A stretch of DNA of 64,000 nt, taken from positions 1 through 64,000 of the forward strand of contig NZ_JAAMQJ010000017.1 of the NCBI RefSeq assembly GCF_013523125.1, written 5' to 3'. Every line of letters starts with the position of its first letter. Positions within the stretch are counted from its first letter, which is position 1. Of the stretch, positions 63,306-64,000 are shown one piece after another. The translations under genes were made by a program, and so were the position numbers. The notes beneath the pieces are model-generated. The model ran no database searches, was not told where the DNA came from, and worked only from the letters and a program-made list of their open reading frames with translations. Origin of the DNA: Pseudomonas entomophila (lineage in GTDB: Bacteria > Pseudomonadota > Gammaproteobacteria > Pseudomonadales > Pseudomonadaceae).

Positions 63306-64000
63306 TCAGGCGTCCGGGCGCTTGCTGTGCATAGGGTCGCGGCCCGCCAGGGTCGGGAACAGCACGATCCAGGCCCCGGTTACCACCAACGTACCGACCC
63401 CGCCCAGCACCACCGCCGGCACCGTGCCGAACCAGTGCGCCGTGAGGCCCGACTCGAACTCGCCGAGCTGATTCGAGGCCCCGATGAACAGGCCATTGAC
63501 CGCGCTCACCCGGCCGCGCATCTCGTCAGGGGTTTCCAGCTGCACGAAGGCGCTGCGGATGACCATGCTGATCATGTCGGCAGCACCCAGGACCACCAGC
63601 ACGGCCAGCGAGAACCAGAACGAGGTCGACAGGCCGAAACCGATGGTCGCCACGCCGAACACGCCGACGGCGGTGAACATCACCCGCCCTACCTGGCGCT
63701 CCACCGGAAAGCGCGCGAGCCACACCGACATCAGCAAGGCCCCGACCGCGGGTGCCGAGCGCAGCAGGCCCAGGCCCCAAGGGCCCGTGAGCAGGATGTC
63801 CTTGGCGAATACTGGCAGCAGGGCGGTGGCGCCGCCCAGCAGGACTGCGAACAGGTCCAGCGAGATCGCGCCGAGGATGTCCTGGCGGCTGCGGATGAAG
63901 CGCACGCCCGCCAGCAGCGATTCCAGGGTGGCACGTCCGCGCTGGGCGACATGCTGGTGAGCGTCCAGGCCCAGGGTCAGCGTGCAGGCGATGGTGTAGA
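63306..64000 (-). CDS. MFS transporter, partial (C-terminal part)
   Basis: The minus-strand frame stays open to the window edge and encodes the last 230 or so residues of a major facilitator superfamily protein: SLLAGVRFIRSRQDILGAIS, six or more spans, and the loop ETPDEMRGRVSAVNGLFIGA, which matches the enterobactin-exporter-like (DHA3) subgroup. The start lies beyond base 64000. Substrate unknown. Confidence 0.88.
   Translation of the reverse strand, partial: YTIACTLTLGLDAHQHVAQRGRATLESLLAGVRFIRSRQDILGAISLDLFAVLLGGATALLPVFAKDILLTGPWGLGLLRSAPAVGALLMSVWLARFPVERQVGRVMFTAVGVFGVATIGFGLSTSFWFSLAVLVVLGAADMISMVIRSAFVQLETPDEMRGRVSAVNGLFIGASNQLGEFESGLTAHWFGTVPAVVLGGVGTLVVTGAWIVLFPTLAGRDPMHSKRPDA

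Overview
The window looks like a chromosome segment of a Pseudomonas of the P. putida group. It opens with the end of a 23S rRNA gene and a complete 5S gene. The GC-rich backbone genes (recC-recB-recD, a LysR regulator, mmsA-mmsB, then a TauE-type permease, ggt, an HBM-type chemoreceptor resembling McpS, ypfJ, trmA, a purine permease) follow the order I remember from P. putida; that order is recollection, not a search.

The backbone is interrupted by a genomic island of about 40.2 kb (13692-53856). It splits a 114-codon cupin gene lying on the minus strand: the 3' part is at 13547-13691 and the 5' part at 53844-54056. Both junctions carry the 8-bp direct repeat CGAGGAAG, and joining the halves across one copy restores an uninterrupted 114-codon frame. 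Just inside the repeats are imperfect inverted repeats. The left end encodes a tyrosine recombinase and the right end a 1218-aa repeat-containing tyrosine recombinase overlapping a 210-aa partner. This trio best fits the published Gamma-Mobile-Trio proteins (GmtY, GmtZ, GmtX), whose islands carry defence and resistance cargo. The island also carries an intact, diverged 114-codon homologue of the cupin gene it breaks, with an altered core sequence.

Island cargo from left to right: an AbiEi-like/DUF6088 protein and a short DUF2384-type antitoxin; an XRE regulator divergent from an unknown gene; an IS66 transposase remnant; an AAA+ ATPase plus subtilisin-like protease pair matching the IetAS anti-phage system; three unrecognised genes (22096-24705) that may form a further defence or conflict module; then a large Zn/Cd/Co resistance region (about 24.9-45.6 kb). 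That region has an orphan CzcR-like regulator, an OprD-type porin, czcCBA, a P1B-4 ATPase (CzcP-like), czcS-czcR, czcD, two DUF2790 genes, a DUF3147 membrane protein and a His-rich zinc-ribbon protein. Fragments of acnA and arnT are fused head to head inside it. Next come an intact phosphoethanolamine transferase (EptA type), small hypothetical genes, a 65-bp near-perfect palindrome and the cupin homologue.

A recurring motif close to ATTACAAWTYYGTMA precedes most metal-region transcription units, suggesting one regulon controlled by the CzcR-type regulators. Metals would be removed from the periplasm and cytoplasm by CzcCBA, CzcD and the P-type ATPase, while porin control and lipid A modification change envelope permeability. 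No CRISPR array and no tRNA gene were seen.
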